NCBI GenBank assembly: GCA_964599095.1
Contig: CAZREB010000007.1
Coordinates: 124,001 to 188,000 of the forward strand
DNA length: 64,000 bases
Reading direction: 5' to 3'
Source of the DNA: SZAS-79 sp964599095
Lineage (GTDB): Bacteria; Pseudomonadota; Gammaproteobacteria; Burkholderiales; SG8-39
Part shown: positions 23,720 to 32,880 of the stretch, piece by piece
Position numbering within the stretch: position 1 is the first letter of the stretch
How the letters are laid out: every line of letters starts with the position of its first letter
Translations under genes and position numbers: made by a program
Notes under the pieces: generated by a model
Seen by the model: the letters and a program-made list of their open reading frames with translations, nothing else
What the model was told of the DNA's origin: nothing
The model's database searches: none

Positions 23720-25102
23720 ATGGCAGGCGATCGATCTGCTAATGTAGGCCGTGCGCGAACTCGCGCTCCGGTATCGGGAGACGCATTGCAGGCCCAGGCC
23801 CAGACGACGAAGACTCATGAGCGCCCCGCGGGGCGGACCGGTCGGTTCGTCCGGACGGTTTACACGGCCCGGGCCTGGTCTTTCGCTTTCAGTTTTCTCG
23901 CGATCGGGATCCTGTGCTGGGAGCGGGGCGCCGGCGGTGCGACGTGGGTGTTCCTTGCGCTGACTTTCCTCGTCTATCCCCACCTTGCCTACCTGAAGGC
24001 GCGGTCCGCGCCCAATCCGAGGCAGGCGGAATACCACAACCTGCTGTTCGATTCGCTGATGTTCGGCGTCTGGGCCGCGCAACTCGGTTACCCGGCCTGG
24101 ATCACCTATCCGCTGCTCTCGGGCGTGGTGCTGAACAACATCGTCAATCGCGGACTGAAGGGCCTGATCCCGTCGGTGGGCCTGTTTGCGCTTGGTGCGG
24201 TGATCTGGGGCAGCGTGCGCGGATTCGAGTTCCGGCCGGAAACGGGACCGGTCGTGTCAACGCTCGGGTTTGTCGGCTCGCTGGCCTACGCCTGCGCGGT
24301 GGGTGCGATCGTGCGGCGCCAGACGCGCCGCGTATGGCTGGCGCGCGAGGACCTGCGCATGAGCGAGGAACGCTATCGCCTGATCACCGAAAATGCGGGC
24401 GACCTGATCGCGCTGGTCGATGCGGAGGGACGCTGGCGATACGTGAGCCCGTCGTACGGACGGTTGCTCCCGCAGGAAGATTTGCTGCTCGGCACGGACG
24501 CGTTCCGGCGGGTGCATCCTGACGATGCCGGGCGGGTCCGGTCGGCGCTGCGCAAGATGCTCGAGACCGGCGCCGACCAGCACTTCGACCTGCGCCTGAT
24601 CGCGGCCGACGGCAGCGAACGCGCCCTGGAATGCTCGGGCCACCCGGTGCGGGACGCTTCCGGGGAATGGCTGCGCGCCGTGCTCGTTTCGCGCGACGTT
24701 ACCGAATTGCAGGCCAGCCGCGAGCAACTGAGGGTTGCCGCGCTCGCGTTCGAGAACATGACCGAGGCGATCCTGATCACTTCGGCCGAAGGCCGGGTGG
24801 TCAGTGTCAACAAGGCGTTCTGCCGCATTACCGGGTTCTCCGCCGAAGAGGCACTCGGCCAGCCCGAGGCGCAGTTCCGGCTCGCCATGCAGCCGGCGTC
24901 GTATTACACATCACTTTACGAAGAGGTCGCGAGGGACGGCCACTGGGCCGGCAGCACCTGGAGCCGGCGCAAGGACGGCAGCGTGTACCGCGAGTGGCGC
25001 ACGGTCAGCGCGGTGCGCGACGAGCGGGAGCGGGTCGCCTACTACGTCTCCGTGTTCTTCGAGATGGATGCCGGCAAACGGTTGGGCGGCGCGGTCGCCT
25101 AG
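23720..25102 (+). CDS. MASE2-PAS-PAS membrane sensor without output domain
   Basis: This 460-residue protein has an N-terminal membrane block of several helices (about residues 48-200) with FLVYPHLAYLKARSAPNPRQAEYHNLLFD, broken here for length. It matches the MASE2 sensor domain, including the PHLAY and R..E..NLL..D features. Two PAS domains follow (starting near SEERYRLITENAGDLIALVD and AALAFENMTEAILIT), each with a PAC tail. The protein stops right after the second PAC, where a GGDEF, kinase or cyclase domain would normally follow. The ATG at 23720 has GAAGGGG upstream. It may signal through a partner or be truncated; no output fragment is visible downstream. Confidence 0.8.
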   Translation: MAGDRSANVGRARTRAPVSGDALQAQAQTTKTHERPAGRTGRFVRTVYTARAWSFAFSFLAIGILCWERGAGGATWVFLALTFLVYPHLAYLKARSAPNPRQAEYHNLLFDSLMFGVWAAQLGYPAWITYPLLSGVVLNNIVNRGLKGLIPSVGLFALGAVIWGSVRGFEFRPETGPVVSTLGFVGSLAYACAVGAIVRRQTRRVWLAREDLRMSEERYRLITENAGDLIALVDAEGRWRYVSPSYGRLLPQEDLLLGTDAFRRVHPDDAGRVRSALRKMLETGADQHFDLRLIAADGSERALECSGHPVRDASGEWLRAVLVSRDVTELQASREQLRVAALAFENMTEAILITSAEGRVVSVNKAFCRITGFSAEEALGQPEAQFRLAMQPASYYTSLYEEVARDGHWAGSTWSRRKDGSVYREWRTVSAVRDERERVAYYVSVFFEMDAGKRLGGAVA

Positions 25103-25186
25103 GCAGCATCCGACCCGGGGTCGTTGCGCAATGCAATGATCGAATCGCCGCTGCCCGGGGCCAGTCAGGCCCTGTAGTATTGGCCG

Positions 25187-26836
25187 ATGCACAGAGACCG
25201 GATCGAACATCCGCCACGGCGCGTCCTCGCGCAACGCGGGCTCGCCCTGCGGTGCAAGGGATGGAAGCAGGAAACCATCCTTCGCATGCTCGAAAACAAC
25301 CTGGAGAACGGCGAGCGTCCGGAAGACCTGGTTGTCTACATGTCGGCGGCCAAGGCGGCGCGCAACTGGGAAGCCTTCGACAACATCGTCGCGACGCTGA
25401 TGGACCTGGGCAACGACGAGACGCTCGTGGTGCAGTCGGGCAAGCCGATCGCGAGATTTCGCACGCACGCGCGCGCGCCGCGCGTGATCCTTGCCAACGG
25501 GCTGGTGGTCGGCCGGTGGACCGATGAGGCGACCGTCTTCAGGCTCGAGCAGGCCGGGCTCACGATCACCGCCGGCATGACTGCGGCCGCGTGGCAGTAC
25601 ATCGGCAGCCAAGGCATCCTGCAGGGGACCTGGCAGAGCTTCTCGAGTGCGGCCGACCGCTACTTCGGCGGCTCGCTCGGCGGGCGCGCGATCCTCACTT
25701 GCGGTTGCGGCGGCATGGGCGGTGCGCAACCCCTGGCCGGCAAGATGGCTGGGGCGGCAACGCTGGTCGTCGAGGTCAATCCGGAGCGCCTGCAAAAGCG
25801 GATCGATACCGGGTATCTCGACCGGATGACCGGCTCGATCGACCAGGCGCTTGCGTGGATCGATGCGCTGAAGTCGGCCAAGGAGGGCGGCTCGGTGGGC
25901 CTGGCCGGCAACGTGGCCGATGTTTACGAAGCGCTCCTCGAGCGCGGCTGGCAGCCCGATATCCTGACCGACCAGTGCACGGTCGACCCGCGCAGGGGCT
26001 ATGTGGCCTCCGGCCTCACGCCGGCGGAGATGGAGGCGCTCGTCAAGTCCGACCCGGATTCCGCGGTGGCCCGCGGCAACGAGACGCTGCTGCGTCACGT
26101 GAAGGCGATGCTCGAATTCAGGCACCGCGGGGCGCTCTCGTTCGAGTACGGCAATACGCTGCGGATGCGCGCGGCCGACCTTGGGCTGGAGGAAGCATTG
26201 ACACTCGAATCTTTCGTCACGCTGTTCATCCGGCCGCTGTTCTGCGAAGGGATCGGTCCGTTCCGCTGGGTGGCCGCTTCGGGCGACAGCAGGGACATCG
26301 ACGCCGTCGACGGATTGATCGCCGGCCTCTTCCCGGAAGGCCATCGCATCCGGCGCTGGATCGGGCTCGCGCGGGAGCACGTGAAGTTCCAGGGGCTGCC
26401 GGCCCGCATCGGCTGGCTCGGTCACGGTGAGCGCTCGAAACTCGCACTGGCCGTGAACGCAGCGGTGGCCGACGGCCGGATCTCGGGGCCGATCGCGTTC
26501 ACGCGCGACCACCTTGACGCAGGATCGGTGGCGAGCCCGTTCCGCGAGAGCGAAAAGATGAAGGACGGCAGCGACCCGATCGCCGATTGGCCGATCCTGA
26601 ACGCGCTGCTCGCATGCTGCACCGGTGCCGACCTGGTTGCAGTCCACGCCAACGTTGGCCGGATGGTCAGCGCGGGGCAGACTGCAATTGCCGACGGTAC
26701 GAAGGAGGCCGCCGAACGGCTGGAAGCGGTCCTCGACGGTGACACCGGTCTTGGCATCGCGCGGCATGCCGACGCCGGATACGAAACGGCCATCGAGGCA
26801 TGCGAGCGCCACGGCGTCGGGCTGGGACTCGAGTGA
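25187..26836 (+). CDS. Urocanate hydratase family protein, divergent (possible thiourocanate hydratase)
   Basis: A 549-residue urocanase-family enzyme. The NAD-binding loop TCGCGGMGGAQPLAGKMAG, YFGGSLGGRAILT, the FCEGIGPFRW segment and ADWPILNALL are kept. The otherwise near-invariant HHGGGVGMG loop near the C-terminus is replaced by a shorter VHANVGRMVSAGQ segment, about four residues shorter. No hutH, hutI or hutG lies nearby. It is followed 28 bp later by a DUF917 gene and then a Bug protein. Together with the altered loop, this suggests hydration of a urocanate analogue such as thiourocanate rather than ordinary histidine catabolism. That substrate is inference. Confidence 0.8.
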   Translation: MHRDRIEHPPRRVLAQRGLALRCKGWKQETILRMLENNLENGERPEDLVVYMSAAKAARNWEAFDNIVATLMDLGNDETLVVQSGKPIARFRTHARAPRVILANGLVVGRWTDEATVFRLEQAGLTITAGMTAAAWQYIGSQGILQGTWQSFSSAADRYFGGSLGGRAILTCGCGGMGGAQPLAGKMAGAATLVVEVNPERLQKRIDTGYLDRMTGSIDQALAWIDALKSAKEGGSVGLAGNVADVYEALLERGWQPDILTDQCTVDPRRGYVASGLTPAEMEALVKSDPDSAVARGNETLLRHVKAMLEFRHRGALSFEYGNTLRMRAADLGLEEALTLESFVTLFIRPLFCEGIGPFRWVAASGDSRDIDAVDGLIAGLFPEGHRIRRWIGLAREHVKFQGLPARIGWLGHGERSKLALAVNAAVADGRISGPIAFTRDHLDAGSVASPFRESEKMKDGSDPIADWPILNALLACCTGADLVAVHANVGRMVSAGQTAIADGTKEAAERLEAVLDGDTGLGIARHADAGYETAIEACERHGVGLGLE

Positions 26837-26864
26837 GTCTCGCGCCGCAACCGGTGCCAGGCGC

Positions 26865-27929
26865 GTGAAGCGAAATTTCGGGCCGTCCGACCTCGAAGCC
26901 GCGATTCTCGGCGGCCTGGTGTTGTCCGCCGGCGGCAGCGGAAGGGGCTCGGCCGGCCGGCATCAAAGGCTCGGGGAGGCAGCGCTCTCGTATGGCGCAG
27001 TAGCGTTCGCCACGCTGGACGAATTCGACGACGACGACGCGCTCCTCGTCTCCACCGCGGTCGGCGCCCCGGGGCAGGGCAAGGCGAACACCGAGCCACG
27101 CGATGCGGTCGAGGCTGCGCATGCCGTGCTGGCCGCAAGCGGCGTCGATCCCGGCGGCGTCATTCCCGGCCACGTGCCGGGCTTGTACGCGTGGGTCATC
27201 GCCTCGGCGCTCGGTGTGCCGGTCGCAGACGCGGCGACGAACGGCCGGGCTCATCCCACCGTGCAGATGGGTGCGATGGGGCTCGCGTCGCGTCCGGAGA
27301 TGAACATCTGGCAGGCGGGCTCGGCGGCGGGCGATACGCCCTTGTCGGTGCTGGTGCATGGCGACGTCACGCGGACTTCGGCCGTCATGCGCGCGGCCGG
27401 CGTCCAGAACGGCGGCATGATCAATGCGGTGCGCGGCCCCTTCACGGTCGAGTTCGTCCGCACGCATGGCGCACCGGGCTCGATAACGTTTGCGCATGGA
27501 TTGGGCGATGCGATGCTCGCAGCCAAGGGCGCTGCACGGGTAATCGCGGCCGGCGAATTTCTCAAGGGCGAGACCTTCAGCGGTGAGGTGACCGAGAACG
27601 GTGTCGCCTATCGCGACGGGTTCGACGTCGGTCGTGTGTCGATTCTAACGACGCGGGGACTGCTGGCGCTCGGCGTCTACAACGAACTCATGACCGCGAC
27701 GCTCGACGGCAAACGCATTGCCACTTTCCCGGACATGCTGGCGAGCTTCGATGCAAGGACCGGCGAGCCGGTGTCGGTGTCGGAAATGAAGGCGGGCGAG
27801 GCGGTCGCGATCGTGATCGCGCCGAGAAGTTCGATCCCGCTCGGCGCCGGGGTCTTCGACCCGGTCGTATACCCAGCCGTCGAAAAGGCAATGGGCGAAG
27901 AGATCGCCCGTTACGCACTCAGGAAATGA
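26865..27929 (+). CDS. DUF917 family protein (S-methyl-thiohydantoin desulfurase-like)
   Basis: This 354-residue protein opens SDLEAAILGGLVLSAGGSGRG and continues LVSTAVGAPGQGK. It ends with PDMLASFDARTGEPVSVSEM and an AVAIVIAPRS strand, the order of elements in DUF917, a family also named S-methyl thiohydantoin desulfurase. Those enzymes are metal-dependent and act on thiohydantoin rings. GTG 26865 is the first start after the urocanase stop in this frame; no strong ribosome site is visible. It lies between the urocanase-like and Bug genes in one apparent operon. The assignment is by motif order only, so remote relation is possible. Confidence 0.7.
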   Translation: MKRNFGPSDLEAAILGGLVLSAGGSGRGSAGRHQRLGEAALSYGAVAFATLDEFDDDDALLVSTAVGAPGQGKANTEPRDAVEAAHAVLAASGVDPGGVIPGHVPGLYAWVIASALGVPVADAATNGRAHPTVQMGAMGLASRPEMNIWQAGSAAGDTPLSVLVHGDVTRTSAVMRAAGVQNGGMINAVRGPFTVEFVRTHGAPGSITFAHGLGDAMLAAKGAARVIAAGEFLKGETFSGEVTENGVAYRDGFDVGRVSILTTRGLLALGVYNELMTATLDGKRIATFPDMLASFDARTGEPVSVSEMKAGEAVAIVIAPRSSIPLGAGVFDPVVYPAVEKAMGEEIARYALRK

Positions 27930-27946
27930 CCTCCAGGAGCGTCCCG

Positions 27947-28927
27947 ATGAATCCGATCAAATTATTGCTGGCGACGGTGCTGCTGGCGCTGGGGGCTGTC
28001 CCGGTGGTCCATGCGCAGGACGCCGCAACCTACCCGTCTAAGCCGATCCGCATCGTCATTCCCTTCCCGCCGGGCGGCGCCACCGACCTGATCACGCGCA
28101 AGATCGGCGAGAAGCTCACGCAGAAGTGGGGCCAGCCGGTGGTGGTCGAGAACAAGCCGGGCGCGAACACGATTATCGGCACCGAGACGGTCGCGCGAGC
28201 CGAGCCGGACGGCTACACGTTGCTGATGACCGCACCCTCCGGGCTGGTGCAGTTGCCGTCGCTGCTTCCCAAGCTGCCGTACGACCCCGAGAAGGATTTC
28301 CTGCCGCTTACGCAGATCGCCGAAGTGCCGACTGCGCTGATCGTGCCGAGCTCGGTGCCTGCGAAATCGGTAAAGGAGCTGGGCGAATACCTGCGCGCCA
28401 ATCCCGGCAAGACCAGTTACGCGAGCCTTGGGCTTGCAGCCACTCAGCACATCTACGGCGAGGCGCTGAAGCGCGCATTCAAGGTCGATTCGACCCATGT
28501 GCCCTACAAAGGTGATGCGCCGGCGATGACCGACCTGGTGGCCGGCCGGGTGCAGTACATGTTCAACAACCCGGTTTCGGCGATCAATTTCGCCAAGCAG
28601 GGCAGGGTGCGGATCCTTGCAGTAACCGGGGAACAGCACCTGCCGGGACTGCCTGATGTGCCCACGATGGCGCAGGCCGGCTACCCGGGCTTCGAAGTGG
28701 TCGGGTGGTTCTCGTTCTTCGTGCACTCGAAGGTGCCGCGCCCGATTGCAGAGAAACTGCACGCGGAACTCTCCGCGATCATCCGCTCGTCCGATATGTC
28801 CGAATTCCTGCGCGATCGCGGCACGGTTCCCACCGGCATCGGGCTGGAGGAATTCGCCCGCAAGGTCGCCATCGAGCGTCGCGCCTGGGCCAGGCTGATC
28901 AAGGAAAACGACATCCGGCTGGAATAG
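27947..28927 (+). CDS. Bug family solute-binding protein
   Basis: A 326-residue periplasmic protein with a signal peptide ending near VVHAQ. It has Bug motifs (IRIVIPFPPGGATDLITRKI, VVENKPGANT, PDGYTLLMTAPS). ATG 27947 (MNPIKLLLATVLLALG) has AGGAG upstream and is preferred to the in-frame start at 27926. It is third in the urocanase-DUF917 operon, so it may bring in that pathway's substrate, with a TctAB pair encoded elsewhere. Confidence 0.9.
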   Translation: MNPIKLLLATVLLALGAVPVVHAQDAATYPSKPIRIVIPFPPGGATDLITRKIGEKLTQKWGQPVVVENKPGANTIIGTETVARAEPDGYTLLMTAPSGLVQLPSLLPKLPYDPEKDFLPLTQIAEVPTALIVPSSVPAKSVKELGEYLRANPGKTSYASLGLAATQHIYGEALKRAFKVDSTHVPYKGDAPAMTDLVAGRVQYMFNNPVSAINFAKQGRVRILAVTGEQHLPGLPDVPTMAQAGYPGFEVVGWFSFFVHSKVPRPIAEKLHAELSAIIRSSDMSEFLRDRGTVPTGIGLEEFARKVAIERRAWARLIKENDIRLE

Positions 28928-29194
28928 CGGTAACCCGCTCCCGGCACCCGCGACATGCGCTTGGGGGGCGATCGGGCAGCCGCCGGAAGTGTGGCAAAAG
29001 TCACACATTCAAGAGCCCGGCGGCGGCCCTGGGAATGGACGAAATAGTGAACCAAACGTCCCAAAAACCCTTTCGTTAGTGCTTGAAACGCCAAGCTTTT
29101 CACCCGGCCTTTCAAGGGGTAGACTTCCGCAGCGCCGAATCGGCCTCGGCGGCGCGAAAAACCACAATTTCGGGGTCGATACAAGGAGGGGGAG

Positions 29195-31030
29195 TTGCGC
29201 CCGACCGACATCCGAGTACCCGACTACTTCCACAAAGTCGTTGATTGCCAATGGGCATGTCCCGCCCACACTCCCGTACCCGAATACATCCGTCTGATTG
29301 CTGCAGGGCGTTACTCGGACGCCTACATGGTCAACTGGGAATCGAACGTATTCCCCGGAATCCTCGGACGCACCTGCGACCGCCCCTGTGAACCGGCGTG
29401 CCGGCGCGGGCGCGTGGAGGAAGAGAACCTCGAGAAAGCCGAACCGGTTGCGATCTGCCGCCTGAAGCGGGTCGCGGCCGACAACAAGGACGACATCCGC
29501 AAGCGCCTGCCGAAGGCCGGCAAGAAGAACGGCAAGCGCGTCGCCTGCATCGGTGCCGGGCCGGCCTCGCTGGCGGTCGCGCGCGACCTGGCGCCGCTCG
29601 GCTATCACGTGGTCGTCTACGAGTCCGACAAGAAGGCCGGCGGCTTCATGCGCACCCAGGTGCCGCGCTTCCGCCTGCCGGAAGAAGTCATCGACGAGGA
29701 AACAGGCTACATCCTCGACATGGGCGTGGAGTTCCGCGGCGGCCAGTACGTGGACTCGCTGAAGAAGGTCCTCGCCGAGGGCTATGACGCGGTCTTCGTC
29801 GGCACCGGAGCGCCACGCGGCCGCGACCTCGACATCCCGGGCCGCAAGGAAGCGGCCAGGAACATCCACATCGGAATCGACTGGCTCTCTTCGGTGTCGT
29901 TCGGCCATATCGACAAGATCGGCCGGCGCGTGATCGTGCTCGGCGGCGGAAACACCGCAATGGACTGCTGCCGCTCTTCGCGGCGCATGGGCGGTGACGA
30001 CGTGAAGGTGATCGTGCGCTCGGGCTTCGACGAGATGAAGGCCTCGCCGTGGGAGAAGGAGGATGCGATGCACGAGGGCATCCCGATCCTGAATTTCATG
30101 GTCCCCAAGACGTTCGAGCACAAGGACGGCAAGCTCACCGGCATGACCTTCGAGAAGGTGAAGGCGGTCTACGACGTCAAGGGGCGCCGCAGCCTGATCC
30201 CTACCGGTGAACCCGACGAACTGGTGGAGTGCGACGACGTGCTGATCGCCGTCGGGCAGGAGAACGCCTTCCCGTGGATCGAAAAGGACATCGGCATCGA
30301 GTTCGACAAATGGGGCCTGCCCGTAGTCGACAAAGTCACGATGCAGTCGACCATCAAGAACGTGTTCTTCGGTGGCGACGCCGCCTTCGGCCCGAAGAAC
30401 ATCATCTGGGCGGTCGCACACGGCCATGATGCCGCGGTGTCGATCGACAAGCTCCTTGCCGGCGAGGACATTGCGAACCGCCCGGACCCGAACGTCAGGG
30501 TGCTCTCGCAGAAGATGGGCATCCACGAGTGGAGCTACGACAACGACGTTTCGCCCGAGCAGCGCAATGTCGTGCCGTGGGCGGCTGCCGAGAAGACGCT
30601 CAAGAGCATCAAGATCGAGGTCGAACTCGGCTTCGACCCGAAAACGGGCTTCAAGGAGGCGCAGCGCTGCCTCAATTGCGACGTGCAGACGGTGTTCACC
30701 AAGGACGCGTGCATCGAATGCGACGCTTGCGTCGACATCTGCCCGATGGATTGCATCACCTTCACCCGGAACGGCGAAGAGCCCGACCTGCGCAAGCGCC
30801 TGACCGCGCCTTCGCTCAACCTCACCCAGGACCTTTACGTCTCCGACTCCCTCAAGACGGGACGCATCATGGTCAAGGACGAGGACGTCTGCCTGCACTG
30901 CGGCCTGTGCGCCGAGCGCTGTCCCACCGGTGCCTGGGACATGCAGAAGTTCCTCATTTCGATGACGCACGCAGGACCGGCGTGCCGGGACCACGACAGG
31001 AGTCCCGCCAAGACCAGGAAAGCGGCATGA
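29195..31030 (+). CDS. korC: GltD-like FAD/Fe-S NAD(P) oxidoreductase subunit (KorC-type)
   Basis: This 611-residue flavoprotein begins with a cysteine-rich helical domain (CQWACPAHTPVPEYI, GRTCDRPCEPACRRG), like the N-terminus of glutamate synthase small subunit. An FAD site (VACIGAGPASLAVARDLA) and an NAD(P) site (VIVLGGGNTAMDCCRSS) follow. The C-terminus has two [4Fe-4S] ferredoxin motifs (CIECDACVDICPMDC and CLHCGLCAERCPTG). It starts with TTG 29195 behind AAGGAGGGGG and overlaps the next gene as ATGA. As I recall, the Azoarcus evansii 2-oxoglutarate:NADP oxidoreductase has such a third subunit, KorC, linking the 2-oxoacid oxidoreductase to NADP. Confidence 0.8.
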   Translation: MRPTDIRVPDYFHKVVDCQWACPAHTPVPEYIRLIAAGRYSDAYMVNWESNVFPGILGRTCDRPCEPACRRGRVEEENLEKAEPVAICRLKRVAADNKDDIRKRLPKAGKKNGKRVACIGAGPASLAVARDLAPLGYHVVVYESDKKAGGFMRTQVPRFRLPEEVIDEETGYILDMGVEFRGGQYVDSLKKVLAEGYDAVFVGTGAPRGRDLDIPGRKEAARNIHIGIDWLSSVSFGHIDKIGRRVIVLGGGNTAMDCCRSSRRMGGDDVKVIVRSGFDEMKASPWEKEDAMHEGIPILNFMVPKTFEHKDGKLTGMTFEKVKAVYDVKGRRSLIPTGEPDELVECDDVLIAVGQENAFPWIEKDIGIEFDKWGLPVVDKVTMQSTIKNVFFGGDAAFGPKNIIWAVAHGHDAAVSIDKLLAGEDIANRPDPNVRVLSQKMGIHEWSYDNDVSPEQRNVVPWAAAEKTLKSIKIEVELGFDPKTGFKEAQRCLNCDVQTVFTKDACIECDACVDICPMDCITFTRNGEEPDLRKRLTAPSLNLTQDLYVSDSLKTGRIMVKDEDVCLHCGLCAERCPTGAWDMQKFLISMTHAGPACRDHDRSPAKTRKAA

Positions 31031-32880
31031 AGACCGGGGTGAAGCAGATCGAAGCAGTCAACGACTTCGTCATCAAGTTCGCAAACGTCAACGGCTCGGG
31101 GTCGGCTTCGGCCAACGAGCTGTTCGCGAAGTCGATCCTGCGCATGGGCGTCCCGGTGAGCCCACGCAACATCTTCCCGTCGAACATCCAGGGGCTGCCG
31201 ACGTGGTACGAGGTGCGCGTCACCGAGAAGGGCTGGCTGGGCCGGCGCGGCGGCGTCGACCTCATGGTCGCGATGAATCCGCAGACCTGGAACGCGGACC
31301 TGAAGGAGATCGAGCCGGGCGGCTACCTTTTCTACGACAACACCAAGCCGCTGCCGCCGTCGAAGTTCCGCGACGACATCACCGTGATCGGCATGCCGCT
31401 CACCGAGATCTGCAACTCGACCTACACCGACCCGCGCCAGCGCCAGCTCTTCAAGAACATCATCTACATCGGCGCATTGTCCGCGCTGCTCGACATGGAT
31501 GCCGGTGCGATCGCGGAGTTGATCGGCGAGCAGTACAAGGGCAAGGAGAAGCTGCTCAAGCCGAACCTGAACGCGCTGCAGCTCGGCCGCCAGTACGCCC
31601 AGGAGAACCTCAAGCACCCGATCGGGCTGCGCGTGAAGAAGGCCGATAACGTCGGCAACCGGATCTTCGTCGACGGCAACAGCGCAGCGGCCCTCGGCGC
31701 CGTGTATGGGGGCGCGACGGTGTGCGCCTGGTACCCGATCACGCCGTCGTCCTCGGTGGCCGAGGCGTTCGAGAGATACTGCTCGAAGCTCCGCATCGAC
31801 AAGGACACCGGCAAGAAGAAATACGCGATCGTGCAAGGCGAGGACGAGCTGGCCTCGGTCGGCATCGTCGTCGGCGCCGGGTGGAACGGCGCGCGCGCGT
31901 TCACCGCCACGTCCGGCCCAGGCGTTTCGCTGATGACGGAATTCATCGGCCTGGCCTATTTCGCCGAGATCCCGGTCACGATCATCGACGTGCAGCGCGG
32001 CGGCCCGTCCACCGGCATGCCGACCCGGACCCAGCAGTCGGACATCTACGCCTGCGCCTATGCCTCGCACGGCGATACCAAGCACGTGCTGCTGTTTCCC
32101 GAGGACCCGCACGAGTGCTTCGAGCACGCGTCGGCGGCATTGGACCTCGCGGACCGGCTGCAGACGCCGGTATTCGTGATGACAGACCTCGACATCGGCA
32201 TGAACCAGCGACTGTGCCGGCCGTTCGAGTGGGACGACGCACGCACCTACGATCGCGGCAAGATCATGACCCGCGAAATGCTCGACGCCGGAAAGGAGTT
32301 CGGACGGTACCTGGATGTCGACGGCGACGGGATCCCTTTCCGGACCTATCCGGGCACACACCCGGACAAGGGCGGCTATTTCACGCGCGGAACGACTAAG
32401 AACGCCTATGCGACCTACTCGGAAGCGGGTCCGGACTACGTCTACAACGTGCAGCGACTGCTGCGCAAGTTCGAGACCGCCAAGAGCCTCGTGCCTCAGC
32501 CGGTGCTGCGCAAGGCGCGCCAGAAGACCAAGTTCGGCGTGCTCTATTACGGCTCGACCAGCCCGGCGATGAACGAGGCGATCGAGGCGCTCGAGGCCCA
32601 GGGGCTGCACATCGACACGATGCGGTTGCGCGCCTTCCCTTTCCCTGACTCGGTCTCCGACTTCATCGCCGACCACGACCAGTGCTTCGTCGTGGAGCAG
32701 AACCGCGATGCGCAACTGCGCGGGCTGATCCTCAACGAACTCAACATCGACCCGGCGCGGGTGATGCCCGTCCTGCACTACGACGGTACACCGATCACCG
32801 CGCGCTTCATCACCGCCGAAATCGGCGAGCGGATCCGGCTGATGAACGTCGAGCCGCTCAAGAAAGGGAAGGCCGCGTAA
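31027..32880 (+). CDS. korA: 2-oxoacid:acceptor oxidoreductase, fused gamma-alpha subunit (KorA-type)
   Basis: A 617-residue protein with an N-terminal gamma domain (FANVNGSGSASANELFAKSILRMG) fused to the alpha domain, which starts near VDGNSAAALGAVYGGATVCAWYPITPSSS, described in parts. SGPGVSLMTEFIGLAYFAEIP and the C-terminal CFVVEQNRDAQL are typical. With the beta subunit it oxidatively decarboxylates a 2-oxoacid to acyl-CoA using TPP and Fe-S centres. Overlaps both neighbours (ATGA before, TAATG after). 2-Oxoglutarate is the favoured substrate by analogy with KorAB of Thauera/Azoarcus; pyruvate or branched oxoacids are alternatives. Confidence 0.85.
   Translation: MKTGVKQIEAVNDFVIKFANVNGSGSASANELFAKSILRMGVPVSPRNIFPSNIQGLPTWYEVRVTEKGWLGRRGGVDLMVAMNPQTWNADLKEIEPGGYLFYDNTKPLPPSKFRDDITVIGMPLTEICNSTYTDPRQRQLFKNIIYIGALSALLDMDAGAIAELIGEQYKGKEKLLKPNLNALQLGRQYAQENLKHPIGLRVKKADNVGNRIFVDGNSAAALGAVYGGATVCAWYPITPSSSVAEAFERYCSKLRIDKDTGKKKYAIVQGEDELASVGIVVGAGWNGARAFTATSGPGVSLMTEFIGLAYFAEIPVTIIDVQRGGPSTGMPTRTQQSDIYACAYASHGDTKHVLLFPEDPHECFEHASAALDLADRLQTPVFVMTDLDIGMNQRLCRPFEWDDARTYDRGKIMTREMLDAGKEFGRYLDVDGDGIPFRTYPGTHPDKGGYFTRGTTKNAYATYSEAGPDYVYNVQRLLRKFETAKSLVPQPVLRKARQKTKFGVLYYGSTSPAMNEAIEALEAQGLHIDTMRLRAFPFPDSVSDFIADHDQCFVVEQNRDAQLRGLILNELNIDPARVMPVLHYDGTPITARFITAEIGERIRLMNVEPLKKGKAA

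Noticed and set aside
25187..26836. Ordinary histidine-utilisation hutU
   Set aside because: No hutH/hutI/hutG neighbours, and the conserved HHGGGVG loop is absent; kept as a divergent family member.
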